Origin: Lycorma delicatula | Taxonomy: Eukaryota > Arthropoda > Insecta > Hemiptera > Fulgoridae | Assembly (NCBI RefSeq): GCF_047948215.1 | Contig: NC_134455.1 | Span: 157,648,575 to 157,712,574 of the forward strand | Direction of reading: 5' to 3' | Length of the DNA: 64,000 nt | Shown: positions 22,792 through 36,037 of the stretch, piece by piece | How the letters are laid out: each line of letters begins with the position of its first letter | How positions within the stretch are numbered: the stretch's first letter is position 1 | The notes under the pieces: generated by a model | Told to the model about the DNA's origin: nothing | The model's database searches: none | Seen by the model: the letters and a program-made list of their open reading frames with translations, nothing else | Program-made: the position numbers and the translations under genes

Positions 22792-25700
22792 GTAAGTCTT
22801 TTTTAACAGAATATTTTCACGAATGAAGACTTATATTGCTTAATTTTAATTAAGCCTTTGTAACTAAACTTTACGAGATGAAACCTAATTACCGACTGTA
22901 AATCAATCAACCCACACTCATTTTTAGTAACATGTTAACAACTAATATTTCAATTTAGTGTTAGATTTTTATTTTGTTAATTTTTAAACTTTCAAGGTTT
23001 TGGAAAAACTATAATAATTTTAAGGATAACGTGATGCAGTCGCCTACGCCTGGGACTTAAACCGTCAATCTCCTTTGGCAAAATCTTTTCCAAACTATTT
23101 TTTTTCCTAGTGCACAATAGGTCTTAAAGTAGACCAAAATTATATATTACCTTGCTTGGTGTTTATATGTAAAAGATAATTATAATTTCTATTAAACAGA
23201 TGCACTTTTAATATGTTAATAAATTATATATAAACACATTTGGAAAATGGAAAGAAATTCTTTCCGTGTGAAATTTAAGAAGGAAATTTAATTCTGAACA
23301 TCATATATTTTTCACTGAAATTTAATCTTCAGGTTTTAAAAAATTTCGGATTTTTAATTACAGTAGTGCTAGTGATTGAAGGCAAGAACTAACATTACCT
23401 CCATAATCTCCGTTTCCTCCCTTTGACATTCTCAAAATTGTTAAATTGAAATCTTTCTGAATACAAAAGGTGGCAAAAATACTTCTGGATTAATTAAAAT
23501 TCACTAGAGGTACCATTACAATTCCGCATAGTTTAATACTGTTTTTATAACATTTACTTCTTATTTGAATGATAAAATAAAATTTAACATTATTCCAAAT
23601 CTGTATTAGTTCAAATCTTAAATATCAAATATCTCAAATATCAATATTGCTTAAAGGAATTGTTTTATAATCATACTGGATATAATTGGATACATATTTA
23701 CTAGCAATAAAATATGCAAGCAGCTTATTTAATTATGATGTTGTACTTCTAATATATTTAAAAGACTAAATTTAAACAGTTTTACCCCACTTTTCAGTTT
23801 TGTATCTACAATTAATTAAAACAGTATAATAAAATAAAAAGTAGTTATACCATAATTGACCAGAATATTAAAATCAATGTCGTTAACAAATTAGTCGTTT
23901 TTTTATAGACGTTTTCTTATAAGAAAAGATTATCTTTTTTATCTTTTATTTTTTTCCCCAAATTATAAGAGTCAAGAATAAATAAGGTAAAGATTACGGA
24001 CACACCAATTGGTGACACAATTGCAATTGTAGATTTTTATGATAACTTATCTTTTAACGAGATTTGATAAAAATTGTAACTTTTTACTCTAAAAAAATAT
24101 TTGTAACAATAAGATTCACATAATTTAAGAAGTAAAAACAATAGGAAAACAGACGAGAACCTCCTCCAGTAATATAAAAATAGTGACTTGTTTGCGGGAA
24201 ACCGTTCAGTGCGTGATTGTTACCAAATATTTTGGTTTTTAAAATTTATGTTTGTTTAACGTAACCAGACATTTACATTTTCACATATATGTTTGCTTGC
24301 AAAACCAGTTCATTAATAATTTAGCTGCAATCGCCAAATTTTCTTACCAAATAAGCTGATTAAATTATTTGTATAAGGAAAAAAAACAATTACGTAAAAG
24401 TAACCAAATAAAATCATCAGAAAAACAATCAATGTATTTTGGTTAATTCAGACAATTTTTTTTGGTGAAAAACACGTTACACCAAGTTGTATATTTAGAA
24501 ACAGTTTAAACAAAACTGATCGCAAATACTTATGGCCGCCGTTCAAAAATAATAAAGAGCGCTTTGTAAGAGTTTTGTAAGACCTACATTAAATTTAGAC
24601 CCATTACAATGCTATTCTACTATCAGTATCATAGAATTTTTCTTAAAAATATGACACATCATATTAGAGAAGATAAGTCCATTACTTTAATAAAACACAA
24701 AGAATTTTGTTCAAGAAAACGGATGTCACAGATATTTTGGCTTAAATAGATTAACAATAAACACGGAATAATAAAGTTACACACTATGATAAGTGTGTAT
24801 TCGGATTTGCGTTCTGTTTAAAAATATAATTTAACTTTAAAAGTATTTAATTAAATCAATTGGTAACTTACGTACAATTAAAATTATCCTATTTCAGATT
24901 GTGTAGCCTTGAATTATTTTAGAAATTTTACTTGTTGAAGTCTCCTCCACCATTTTATCCTTAATGAAATGCCTTTGAAACTTTTGATGATTTTGTGGAG
25001 GTAATACTTTCCCTTCAGCTTGATAATACCGTCTTAAAAGTCAGTAAGCAGGATAAATAGAGCAAATTCCAAATAAAAAAAATATAAATTTTAAAAATTA
25101 AACGATAATGACCTCCAACGTAAGAGTATGCTGTTTTTTGAAAGAAAATTCGACTGGAAGATGTTAGACACCATATTTAGAAATTATTGATTTACAGAAA
25201 TTATTGATAAATAAACCCACAAACTGCTTTGGAGAGAATTGAATCTTCCGTCCATATTAATTCTACTAAACTGTGCCAAAAAATTCAAGTTGGTTGCCGT
25301 AGAAAATATCAGTTTTTTCGTTATTATTCAATAACAAAAAAGGTTTATTTTATTTAACCTTACCTCAAATAAACAGATTTAACATTATTTATCTTTTTGT
25401 CAACTTTAAAAAAAAAAAAAAAATGAATTTTTTCGAAAGAGTTTATCCGCCTTATTGAATATATTCTCGTTATGGAAATTCATGCATTTTCTGTTTTAGG
25501 TTTTTTCTAAGTTAAAAAATATTTTGGATTTTCAGTTTTGAAAATTAACTCATATTGATTAATTATACCAGCAACGAATTTAATTTTCAATCATCAGGGC
25601 CGTACTGATGGCAGTATTTTATGTAACTTTTAATGTTATTGTCTGTCTGAAGTTCAAGTATATTTGAGATATGTCCTTGGTTTTAGAGCGCATGTTCATC

Positions 25701-28359
25701 ATTATCCACCTATAAATCATAAAGTAGGTAGGATCAATTTTACCAAAACGTAGGGCTCTACTAACTATGTAACAACCCACTGGACCTAAATGATAACACG
25801 CTATTAGTTTTGTAAACAAGTGAAATATATATTAGTGTATACCGTTGCTACGATACTATAAATTCTCTACAGTAGCGACCGAAGTTTTGGGAAAATTTAG
25901 TACTTTTTAACCGGATCCGAATTTTCGGAAGAAAATCGCAAATATCTCGAAAACGGTCGATCCTAGCGCTCTGAAAAATTTATTCGATTAACTGTTTAAC
26001 GCATCGGATAAACTTTTGATCGAACGGATCTTGGTTATCCGGAAATTCATTCGTTTAGCTCTATGTTTTGATTGCATTCATCCACCGTAAAACGTACCGA
26101 TCCGACCTTTTGCTAAATACGCTCAAACCTGTGTGCTAGCGCAGCTGTAAACTACAAATTTACGAAAACTAAAAAATATAAAATAAAAAAAGAATTTTTA
26201 AAACACCATTCTTAAATTAAACGCATTAAAAGTTAAAAAATAATTTTGTGACGGTATCTCAGAATGGATTTGACTACAAGCTTTGATGTAAGATTATGTG
26301 ACAGTCGTAGAATCAGATTAAAAATTTGATGTTTTTGCCAATTTTTTTTTCATGTTCGTGATGAATGGCCAAAAGAGTAGAGTGCAATGAGCACCCCAAT
26401 TTAGTATGTTTAATGTAAAATTGCTGTTATAAATTTTTTTTTTACATATTTCCTATTTTCTACTTTTTAGTGCATTTAATATGAGTAGTCTTCAAAAGGT
26501 TTTTTTTTAATATATTTTTTGTTATTCATTGATATGTAACAAAGATTGTTGGTCACAAGAATTAAAATAAATTGTAACCTGATTGAAAGGGATTGCAAAT
26601 AGTTTTCTAAATTAAATGTTAAGAAAGTAATAAAAAAAATCCATTCAAAAACCTTTTTAAAATAATGAAAACCTCACCGATAATTTCGCTACATTGTAGC
26701 ATTAAATCTGTTTTTTCTCCCGTGTTAAAATTCAGTACCAAACGACATTTACACGTCGATTTATAAAACCATTTTAAAAAAGTATCACGGTGTTTGTATT
26801 ATTCGCTTCGCTTATTATCCAGTAGGGACGGCGATCAGTTTTATATCGAGAGAATTCAGCTGAATAAATGTCTGTTGGATTGTGTATTTCCCAATATCAC
26901 TCCGTTCAACTTTAGTTAAAAGATTGCTTTTAAAATTTTTTACCGAATCCCGATAAAAAGTTTAAACTTTTTTCTGTTTTTATTCATTGATATGTTATAA
27001 AAATTTTTGAAGACCAAAATCCAGATTAAATGCATTTTGAATAATAACTTTTCAGTCTGGGTATTTAGGTTTGCCCATTTTGGGCGACCGACAATAAACA
27101 GTAAACTGTGTATTGTTACAAAGGAAAAGTATGGTAATTGTACAAAAAAACCTTATCTTTTTCTAGACTCAGGAGGTCATGAAACGCCGAAAAACTGGTA
27201 AAAGGGAAGGGGTTAAATTCTGTTGTGGTTAATAATTATTTTTTTCTAAACCAAAGGTTTTTGAATTTGGTAAGGTGACTTTTGTATATGCGATATTAAT
27301 GCTTATAAGTTTCGAGTCGGCATCTTAAAAGGATCAGGAGGTTAAAGGTGTCAAGGGCCTGATTTCGGCTAAGGCCAAACTTAATGAAAATTTTACTTGT
27401 ACGAGTTTCGATCTTCTATAAAACAACATACTTTTCCGTAATTCAATAATAACTTAGTAAATATGCGTCATTGTTATCGGTTTTGTTCCTGAGTTCATCA
27501 TATTAGGATTAATATCTAAAGACGTTCTAAACCCAAAATCTTTATCAAAATGCACAAACTATTTGACAGTGTGTAAGGGATAGACTGAAAAATTTCAAAA
27601 AAAAAGGAAAAAAAAAATGTTGAAGGAATGTTCAAAATGTTGCAACATTTTTTTTTTTGTATGGAATAATCACTTATAACACACCAATCATAAGCAGTCA
27701 TCAAAATCTGGAAAATTTACCGATAATCATGATTTTTCTTAGTAGAGGAAGTTTATTCGATGGTTGAGTAACAAGTTTATTCCACAAAACATCAAAGAAT
27801 GATTCTACAAATAAAAAATTGCATAGTCCTATAGATATTATAAACAACTTTTAATCATCATTTTTAATGTGATATTTTTGTAGTGTTCTGATATCTACTA
27901 TTAAATAGTCTTAACGGTACATATTAAAAGTCATTTCACGGTAGACATGAAAAAACTGGAAGAAGGAACAGATATTGCCGTATAATAGAATATCATAGAA
28001 TATACTCCATGGTGGTGAGATTAGGTAATGCTAATCTATAAGTTTCCTGTCTCTTACTGATTTCATGAACATGTAATTCCCTTAATGAGCTTCAAAAGTT
28101 TTTTTTCCTCTTCTATCTTACAAAAAGCAACTATAATTATGCAGTCACACTTAGAATAAATAGTTAAGAATAAATAAATTAATTAAGAATTTAAAAAATT
28201 AATTTTTAATAAAAATATAACTAATACTAATATTAATATTAATGATAAAAAAATAATTTTAAATTTTATACTTTGATTTTTGAAGTAATTAAAAACAGTT
28301 TACAGCACCATAATAATCCTTAGTTTTGATCTGGCTTAAAATAGTTTGAAATTTAAAAT
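22792..28359. other. Probable first intron of the receptor gene and AT-rich DNA
   Basis: Starts with the GTAAGT donor of the receptor exon. No sequence translating to the expected TM3 start (a Cys-Lys-led segment with a following basic DR motif) was found by eye, so the intron may span far beyond this stretch. At 25845-26160 there is a more GC-balanced block with phrases such as TATCTCGAAAACGGTCGATC that looks like an interspersed repeat. At 26990-27390 a similar non-coding block shows no ORF homology that I recognise. Confidence 0.5.
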
Positions 28360-29580
28360 AAAACAAAAAAAAACAAAATAAAAACAAATAATATATTTGA
28401 TTATATATAAAAAAATATTTTTTAAAAAAGCTTTTATTTAACTAATATTAATATTAACATTAATAAAAAAGGAAAAAATTAGAAAAACCCTCTAAAAAGT
28501 AAAAAATAAGAATTAAATCAGATTGAGAAATTTTAACAAAAAAATATAATAAATCTAATAATAAAAAATAAAACAAAATAATAATAATAATAAAATATAA
28601 TTAATAAATAACCAATAAATAAATGTAATAATTATTAGATTTTAAAATTAAAAGTAATGAAAATATTTAGTTAAATGAAAGCATGGCGCTGTTTTTATAA
28701 TTTATTTAAAACAACACATTTATTTTTACAGCAATTAATCTTCATTTTCATTTTCAATAACGACGCGAGGAGACCGAAAGGTGTGCTGGAACCTCTCCAG
28801 TTGAAACTGACTAGCTGCAAGTAACAATCTGAGAAAATGCACCCACTCGCTTTCTTTGTACGTGTTCTCACATAGTTGAAGTTCATCTTCGAATTTTGCT
28901 TGTTATCTAAGCCAAATTGAATGCACTCTTTCCACTAAAAGTTTCATTTTAATTAATTATGAATTTTTATTTAATGAATTCATAATTACGATTACAATTA
29001 TAATAATGATAATAATAATTTTTCAGATTACCGTCAAAATGTAATAACTTTGTGCAAGATTTCTAAATTTAATTTTTATTTTTAATCTTATTAACCCTTA
29101 AAGGATTAATCTCGTTGCAAATTTGAACCATTAAAGAATTAAAACTTGAGTTATTTTATTGCAGATAAATAAAGTATACACATATACTAAATAACCTTAT
29201 TAAACAAAAAATATATTTTAAAATACAGCAAATGTCTATACTTATTCGAAAAGATTGTTATAAAAACTGCGCCACGCTTTTGCTTTTACTTTTAATTTGA
29301 AAATTTAATAATTATTACATTTATTTATTTTTTATTTATTGGTTATTTTTTATTTTCTACTTTTCAGTTTATTTCTTTATTTGTTAATATATTACATTTT
29401 TTGTTTAAAATTCTCAATTTGATTTAATTCTTATTTTTTACTTTTTAGAGGGTTTTTCTAATTTTTTTCCTTTTTTTTATTAATGTTAATATTAATCTTA
29501 GTTAAATAAAAGCTTTTTTAAACAATAATTTTTTATATGTAATCAGATATATTTTTTGGGTTTTTTTTATGTTTTAGTCT
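28360..29580. repeat. Large imperfect inverted repeat (arms about 310-340 bp)
   Basis: The segment 28389-28700 matches the reverse complement of 29258-29556. Aligning landmarks are AAAAGCTTTTATTTAACTA with TTAGTTAAATAAAAGCTTTT, AGAAAAACCCTCTAAAAAGT with ACTTTTTAGAGGGTTTTTCT, and at the inner ends GGCGCTGTTTTTATAA with TTATAAAAACTGCGCC. Similarity is high in places and interrupted by indels. The arms enclose about 560 bp. The inner spacer holds a 63-codon minus-strand frame (28695-28886) of no recognisable identity. The structure could be a foldback-type or long-TIR non-autonomous DNA element. Confidence 0.75.
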
Positions 29581-29660
29581 TAATAATAATAAAAACATCC
29601 AAAAAAATATTCTTAATAATATTTATATCTGGATATTATCGTTTATCAAGTTTGAGACTA

Positions 29661-30255
29661 TTAAGACTAAAAATTAAAATATTTTTTTTACACATGTAAC
29701 AAATTTCAATCATTTTCACACGATAGTTCATGAGAAATAAAAATTTTTAACTAAATGCATGAATTTAGCGTAGGGGTAGTGCGTGATGGCGTGTGGGGGT
29801 GGGTCATATCAATTTCCGACACCGTATTGCTGTATTGTCATCGAAGTTACATACGTGTACCAAATTTCATTGATTTTCATACGATAGATCAAAAGGTATA
29901 GCAGTTGCAAGATTTGATTATTTCTAAAGCGACTTAAATAAAAGCTTTGTTTTTTATTAAGACTAAAAAAAAAAGTAAAAATATTTATTTTTACACATCG
30001 AAGTTACATACGTGAATCAAATTTCATTGATTTTCATACGATAGTTGATGAGAAATAAAAATTTTAAGCAACATGCATGAATTTAGCGTAGAGGTAATGC
30101 GTGGTGGGTTTGGGTCATATCAAAATGCCGACACTAGCATTTTATTGTCATCGAAGTTACATACGTGGACCAAATTTCGTTGATTTTCATACCATAGATC
30201 AAAAGATATAACAGTTTCAAGATTTGATTATAACTAAAGCAAGTTAAATAAAAGC
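29661..30255 (+). repeat. Tandem pair of a 296-bp unit
   Basis: Two copies start at TTAAGACTAA (29661 and 29957) and each ends in TTAAATAAAAGCTT (near 29930 and 30240). Each copy itself contains two related halves beginning CACATNNAAGTTACATACGTG or a variant, followed by CAAATTTCATTGATTTTCAT and ACGATAG, so the text recurs four times about 150 bp apart. The TTAAATAAAAGCTT end is also found at 29502 inside the right arm of the neighbouring inverted repeat, which suggests that the satellite-like array and the inverted repeat share an origin. Confidence 0.75.
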
Positions 30256-31497
30256 TTATAAAAACAGTTTAAAAATAAACATTTTTATGCGGGTAAGTTA
30301 AGGATTGTTTAAATGCATAAATCACTTTTTTAATTCTACATTGTTTTAATTTCATAATTTGATTACCAACCTAAGTTACTGTTACTATCTGTTTTATTAT
30401 CTTGACAATTATTTAAAAACCTTACTTATGTAGGTCTAAGTTCTGTTGGTTATTTCTAACTTATCTCCTGGTTAAGTTTTCTTGCTCTTTTTGGTAATGG
30501 TTGCCTTGATCGGTTAGGTATTAAAAGGTTATTTTTATTTTTTGAAAACCTTTTTTCAATTGAAATCTCCTTTTTGAATTTTCCAAGGTAATGACACCCC
30601 TCTTTTTTGTAAGGGGCTAAAAATTTTGTTTAATATTTTTTGGTGAATTTTCAAATAAATATCTTGAAATTAATAATTATCTACCCCTAATTACCCTTCA
30701 ATTAGAGTGCTTTGCGATAATTAAACGCGAGAACCTTTCTTTCATTCAATTAAAAAAAAAAGTCGAAAGATTTCTAATTTAATTTTGAAGTTTATCTTTG
30801 AATTTTAATGATTAATAAATAATTGCACATATTACATTATATTATACTAGTTACATAGTTTAGTGTATAAACTTCCCGCCCATGCAACTGTCAACGTAAC
30901 TTGAGTTGCGTGATTACACTGGTTAATTTATTTGAATCTTAATCATGCGCAAAGGAAAAATATTTAGCAGCTATATATAACTTAATACCGAACAATTTGT
31001 CTTTACACTGTAAATCTCTTTATTCTTTTCTCCTTTAAAAATAATTTCTATTATTTCAGTTGGTATAAAGTTTATATTTGTTTATTTACAATTGTCAACA
31101 AAGGAAAAAAGACCCGTTCATTATTGTCTACAATATACAATTACGGGACTGTTACTTCCATTTGATTTCCTTGTTTGTATTTCATTCGATACACTTGTAA
31201 CAGTAAAATTTGTCTTTCGAATTTACAATAAAATTATTTTTCTTAAAGATATGCTCGTATTTTCTTGGACGATAAAATAAACCAAATGAAATATATTTAA
31301 GGTCAATAGAATTCTAAATTGTGCTATATTAAACGAAAATTTATATGATTTTTGCCAATTATTATATTCGTAATTGATTTGCAAAAAATGATTTCTTATC
31401 ATTATCTAAGAAAGAAAATATACGAAGTTCATAAATACATAAAACTTACGAAACATACATAAAAATATAATTTTATTTATTTATTTAAATATATATA
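30256..31497. other. AT-rich non-coding stretch
   Basis: No gene or structured repeat seen. The longest open frame (31092-31280, 62 codons) has AT-driven composition and no domain that I recognise. Confidence 0.5.
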
Positions 31498-31957
31498 TGT
31501 TAGGAACGATCTCGCCTGAAGACCGTTAACACGTTGTGGTTGAATTTAGAGCGAGGTTGGAGTGTATTTTCATAGATGATAAATTGAAACAACGCCTTTT
31601 TGCTTGTTGAATTATTATTTAATTACTTGTCGTCTTGACATTGCGATAACAGATAATTGAAATTTATAAAGTATATAACGTAACATACAATTAAAATGAA
31701 TACAATGTGACTTAATAACAGATAAATATAAAACTAATATAAGCGTTCATACGAACATGTCCATCCGGAATAAATGTGCAACGTGACTGGTCTTTGTAGG
31801 ATTCGAGCTGCGAATGAACGTCGCTACCTCATAATGACCACTCTCTACGGCATTATGACGTAGGACGTGGCGTGATCAGATCGCCTGACCAAGCTTGCCG
31901 TGGGGCCTCTAGCCCCCGCTAGGTAGCAGCACCCGACGGCACAAGTGGAACGGAACA
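31498..31957. mobile_element. Candidate solo LTR (460 bp)
   Basis: Starts TGTTAGGAACGATCTCGCC and ends CGGAACGGAACA, giving the TG...CA ends of an LTR. The flanking four bases are TATA on both sides, consistent with a short target-site duplication, although the site is itself TA-rich and so weak evidence. The interior has a GC-richer left edge, an AT-rich middle and a strongly GC-richer right third (31750-31950), with no ORF. No gag-pol sequence adjoins it, so recombination between two LTRs is the likely history. Superfamily unknown; orientation not assignable. Confidence 0.5.
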
Positions 31958-31973
31958 TATATAAATATATAAA

Positions 31974-32011
31974 TGTGTGTGTGTGCGCGCGCGCGCGCGT
32001 GTGTGTGTGTT
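31974..32011. repeat. Compound (TG)n(CG)n(TG)n microsatellite
   Basis: Uninterrupted alternating pyrimidine-purine tract: TG repeats, then a CG block of about eight units, then TG repeats. It sits 17 bp beyond the solo-LTR candidate. Confidence 0.9.
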
Positions 32012-33542
32012 TATTTTTGTGTTTGTGTTATTGGAAAATAGACGAATTTATGTCTACGTAACTGTAATTGTTTGATCTAGTTCGTTTTACCCTGTTTTGA
32101 AGATCAGTTAGTTTGAAAATCATGTATTTTTTATGTAGCTGTAGTACTCTAAAATTGTTGCCCGAGTTATGATGAAATATACTATGGCCGTATTAAATAA
32201 TCCTTGGTGCTAAACTAAGTAACTGAGTATATTACAATTTGGAAAAAAGGTGGAATCTTATTATTATTTAACAATCACGATGTCTAGGTTGTGTATTTTT
32301 CAATCGACAGATTTTATTTAACTTACCATATTTTCTTTATGTTTCAGTAATAGTTAATTGAATTTAATGTTCTATGAAATAGTTTATACACTTTTTTAGT
32401 CAACAGAAATACAAGGAACAAAATTTTATTTTGCAAATTCTGTAGGACATTACTATTTTTGGCACCGGTATTATTGGTAATTATAAGTATTCTCTTGCAA
32501 GTAGTAAAGTAAAATTTTTTCAACCATCTTTATAACATATATTTATATTTACTAGTAACTCATTTTGTTCGTTAAAACCAACAAAATGAAAAATCTAGCT
32601 AATCCCATGAAATTATCACGAATGAGCTTCAATAAGCTAAAATTTAAATCAGAGTAAAAGTGATGGCTGAAAATAAATAAGACCGAAATGATTGGTTATA
32701 AGCCACTTTTACGTTAAAATATATATAATATAATTAAAAATAAATTTAATTTGGATTGTCAGAATTTGTTATAAAGATAAAAATAAATAATATTTTTAAT
32801 AGTACGTGATTTTTTTTTTATTAAAACATTTTTAAATATATTTAAATAGTTTTGAATTTTTGTGATTAGATAAGATAAAACTATTTATTTTTATTGTATC
32901 GATTGTTCAAAATAAAGAACTGACGTAACTTCATAAAACATCAATAATATTAAATGTTTCAAGTTTTTAATTTTGAAATTGGCATCTCATTATGATTAGA
33001 AAGCTATTATTAACTAACTCAAAATTTACTACAAACAAATCAAAAAGTATTTTTATAAAGTTTATGGGATCATTAAACTTTTCATTATAATACTTATGTA
33101 TATATATAACAAATATACACACACATATATATGTATATATATAAAGAAAATATCGTGAATGATTCATAACCAATGCCGAGCTAAAACTATGAAAATAAAT
33201 TGATGAAATTTGTATACACGTTTTTATTAGAGTAGAAGTGCTCACTAATCAAATATTTTTTTGGAATTCCGAGATTAAAAGATTAAAATGGAGTAACAAT
33301 GAAATTTAATTTTTTGAAAACAATTGAAGATATTTACTTAATTTTTGGTGTGTAATCTTCATGTGAATATCCAAAAACCAATTTCTAGATGTTTTGAAAT
33401 TCGACCTTCAAAGGGATGAAGAAATATAAAAAATTTCGAACAGAATTGAAAATTTTTCCCATGTACTACTATACTAAACGAGATGTGCACTCGATTTGGG
33501 CTTGCAAATACTCTTTGTATTATATATGTTTTGAACTCTTTG

Positions 33543-33582
<40 letters not shown>

Positions 33583-33784
33583 TTTTTCGTGGTTTTTGAA
33601 TTTTATAATTTTAAGGCGTAAAATAACATAAATGTTTTTTTACAATTTTGGCTTTTTTGCTATTGCTATTGAATAAATTTTTATACGATTTGGTAACGTT
33701 GTGATGGTAATTAAAATCTGTAATTCTGATTATCTATTTCACGAGCGAACCCGCAAAGAGAAATCTAAAAGTCTATTAGCGGGT
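32012..33784. other. AT-rich non-coding stretch with TA microsatellite
   Basis: No gene seen. An uninterrupted TA tract lies at about 33546-33578, and short TA-rich clusters are present at 33100-33140. Confidence 0.55.
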
Positions 33785-34048
33785 CCTATACTGATGAAAT
33801 CTCTCTGAAGATATCTATACTGATGCTCTGAAGAAATTACAATACTCTGATTTTTTTTATAAATCGAACAGGATTTAATCTTTATTTATCAGTATTATTA
33901 TCATATGCATAAGTTTAAGTAACAGAGGAGGGTCCAGGCAGCAGAGCCCTGACCGGCGAAATATCCCCTGACCGCGATGGGTAACAAGCACCCATATTAC
34001 GCGGGCAAAGCCGCAGCTGGATGCTAATTTTTTATACATCAGTATAGG
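33785..34048. mobile_element. Helitron-like or MITE-like short non-autonomous element
   Basis: A perfect 12-bp inverted repeat, CCTATACTGATG at 33785-33796 and CATCAGTATAGG at 34037-34048, encloses about 240 bp. A second direct copy of the left motif, TCTATACTGATG, begins near 33815. The right part is GC-rich (33925-34020) and contains the hairpin GATGGGT...ACCCAT, then GCGGGCAAAGCCGC (stem GCGG/CCGC) followed nine bases later by CTAAT. A GC hairpin just upstream of CTRRT is the classical Helitron 3' end, and TCTATACT is a common insect Helitron 5' start. Non-coding. A simple MITE is the alternative. Confidence 0.5.
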
Positions 34049-36037
34049 GAGTTCCTCTTCAAGTCATCATAAAATTGATGAATTTGGACATAAATAAAGT
34101 TAAAAAGATGCGGCTTGAATTTTGAGAATTTTTTTTGTGATCTGTTAAAAGTTTTAAAAAATTAGTGAAATATCTTTAGCCATTCCTGTTGTAGAGAATT
34201 CCGTTATTAGAAAATATATTATTTTCTTCTTTCCCTTTTTATTATAAAGATGGTTTATTTAACGTAAATATTAAGACGGTATTATTAACATGACATATTT
34301 TTTAACTTTTTTAATTCTTTTCTTTCAACTAAAAAATTTAGCTGATTCTAGCAATCTTCGGATAGCTATTCTATAATCTGTGTGATATTAGATAATATAA
34401 TTTGGAAAAATGTTTGAAAATTACAACAATGTTCAACTAATTTCAAATATTTACGATTTCTTAGTAATTCCAGGTACACAGCACTCACTTATAACGACTT
34501 CAGATTTTTTTTATGATTGATTTTATAATGTAAATATTTTTCAAGAATGAGATCATGTACTCAGAACTTTTGTTGATAAAGCTGAAGCCGCTAAACTCGG
34601 ACACTTGTTTTACCGATATAATATTATATTATATCGTAACTTATATGTATATACACTAATTATGTACACCATAAAAGTAGAAGTATAGTTAAGGAAGATA
34701 TATCATCTCAAGATACATTCATTTCTATAAATCGGTCAAATTTATTTTATTATTGAATTTTTAATCAAGGTAAACTTATTAAATAAAAAAATTGAAATAA
34801 GGATCTGGGAATTTGTAGAACTAGATTATATATACTTTTAGTCTCTTCCTATTGTTAAAAAAAGTTCTTTATAACCAATAAAAGAAAGTTAAATTTGGAT
34901 AGAAAACTTATTCTTCCGATTATTACAGAAAAAAACCAAAGGAAAAGCATTTTTATCGTTAAAAAATGATCCAATCCTCGGATGCTTATTTTGAGATACC
35001 TTGATCCAAAAATACTAAAAAAACCATCTTACAAGTATATTAAAGTTTTTCATACTAGGTTTATGTTATATAATTTATTTGCAATAAAAGCAAAAAGCCT
35101 CCTAAAGGTGTTGATCTTTACAGGTTACCATTTTATCCTATAAAAAACTTTTTTCTCTAAATAAGGCGTTATTCTTAATATTTATCAAAGGGGTAGAAAA
35201 TAATAAATAATAAAAGAGCGAAGCAAGAAATTTTTGTAACTTTTAAATGTATTACCGTTTATTTTACTTTATGGCGGTTGTCGTAAGATTTACTGTTTCG
35301 GTCATTTTAAAAATTTTACTTTCTAAGTCTCTTTATCATAAATTCTCCTTATTCTTCATCCAAATTTCGTATCGCTATATTCTCCAATACTACCAAAACT
35401 AATATTCTACAATGTTTTGGTTCTTCCTCGTTTCTTTTAAGTTTAAGTTTTAGACACTCTAATTTTCTTAGGTAATTTTTTTCACTTCCATTCTTCAAAA
35501 AATGCTCATTCTAAGAGATTTCTTTCATTTACATATAATCTGCTGAAGTAACCCATAATCTTCATAAAGTAATTAATCGATACTCGATTAAGTAAGGTCC
35601 GCAACTTTTCTTCTTTTAACATCATTCGTAGTTACAGTCAGTTGCTTATCAGTTAAACTTTTACTCAAAACTTACACTAGTTATCCATATAGAATATTAC
35701 TCTCCGCCATAATTTTATACATACGCTACGTTTTCTGGTTTCCGATAGATGCAAAACTTTTTCAACAACTTTTTCTCTCCTAATCTTATTTTTAACATCT
35801 TCTTTATGCCTACCATGTCATCGTACGTTCAAGTTGTCAAACTCTTTAATATTCTGTCTAACTTCTATTGATATGTACATAAAGTCTATGCTGTAAACAT
35901 ATAACCGTTAAAAATCACCCGTTATTAAGAAGAAACGAAGAAATTCAAAATTAAAAAATATTTTTAAACAATAGATTATTTGTTCAAGTCGCCCAACATT
36001 GTATTTAAGAGAATGGGTGGTTCTTTATAACAAAGTA
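34049..36037. other. AT-rich non-coding stretch
   Basis: No supportable gene. The minus strand of 35330-35900 is purine-rich with Lys/Glu/Arg-rich short frames, a texture like eroded LINE coding sequence, but no diagnostic motif could be read. Confidence 0.45.

Noticed and set aside
33416..33631. 71-codon plus frame
   Set aside because: A large part is a TA microsatellite read as Tyr-Ile repeats.
35330..35900. Possible LINE remnant on the minus strand
   Set aside because: Only Lys/Glu/Arg-rich short frames from purine bias; no endonuclease or reverse-transcriptase motif could be read in order.
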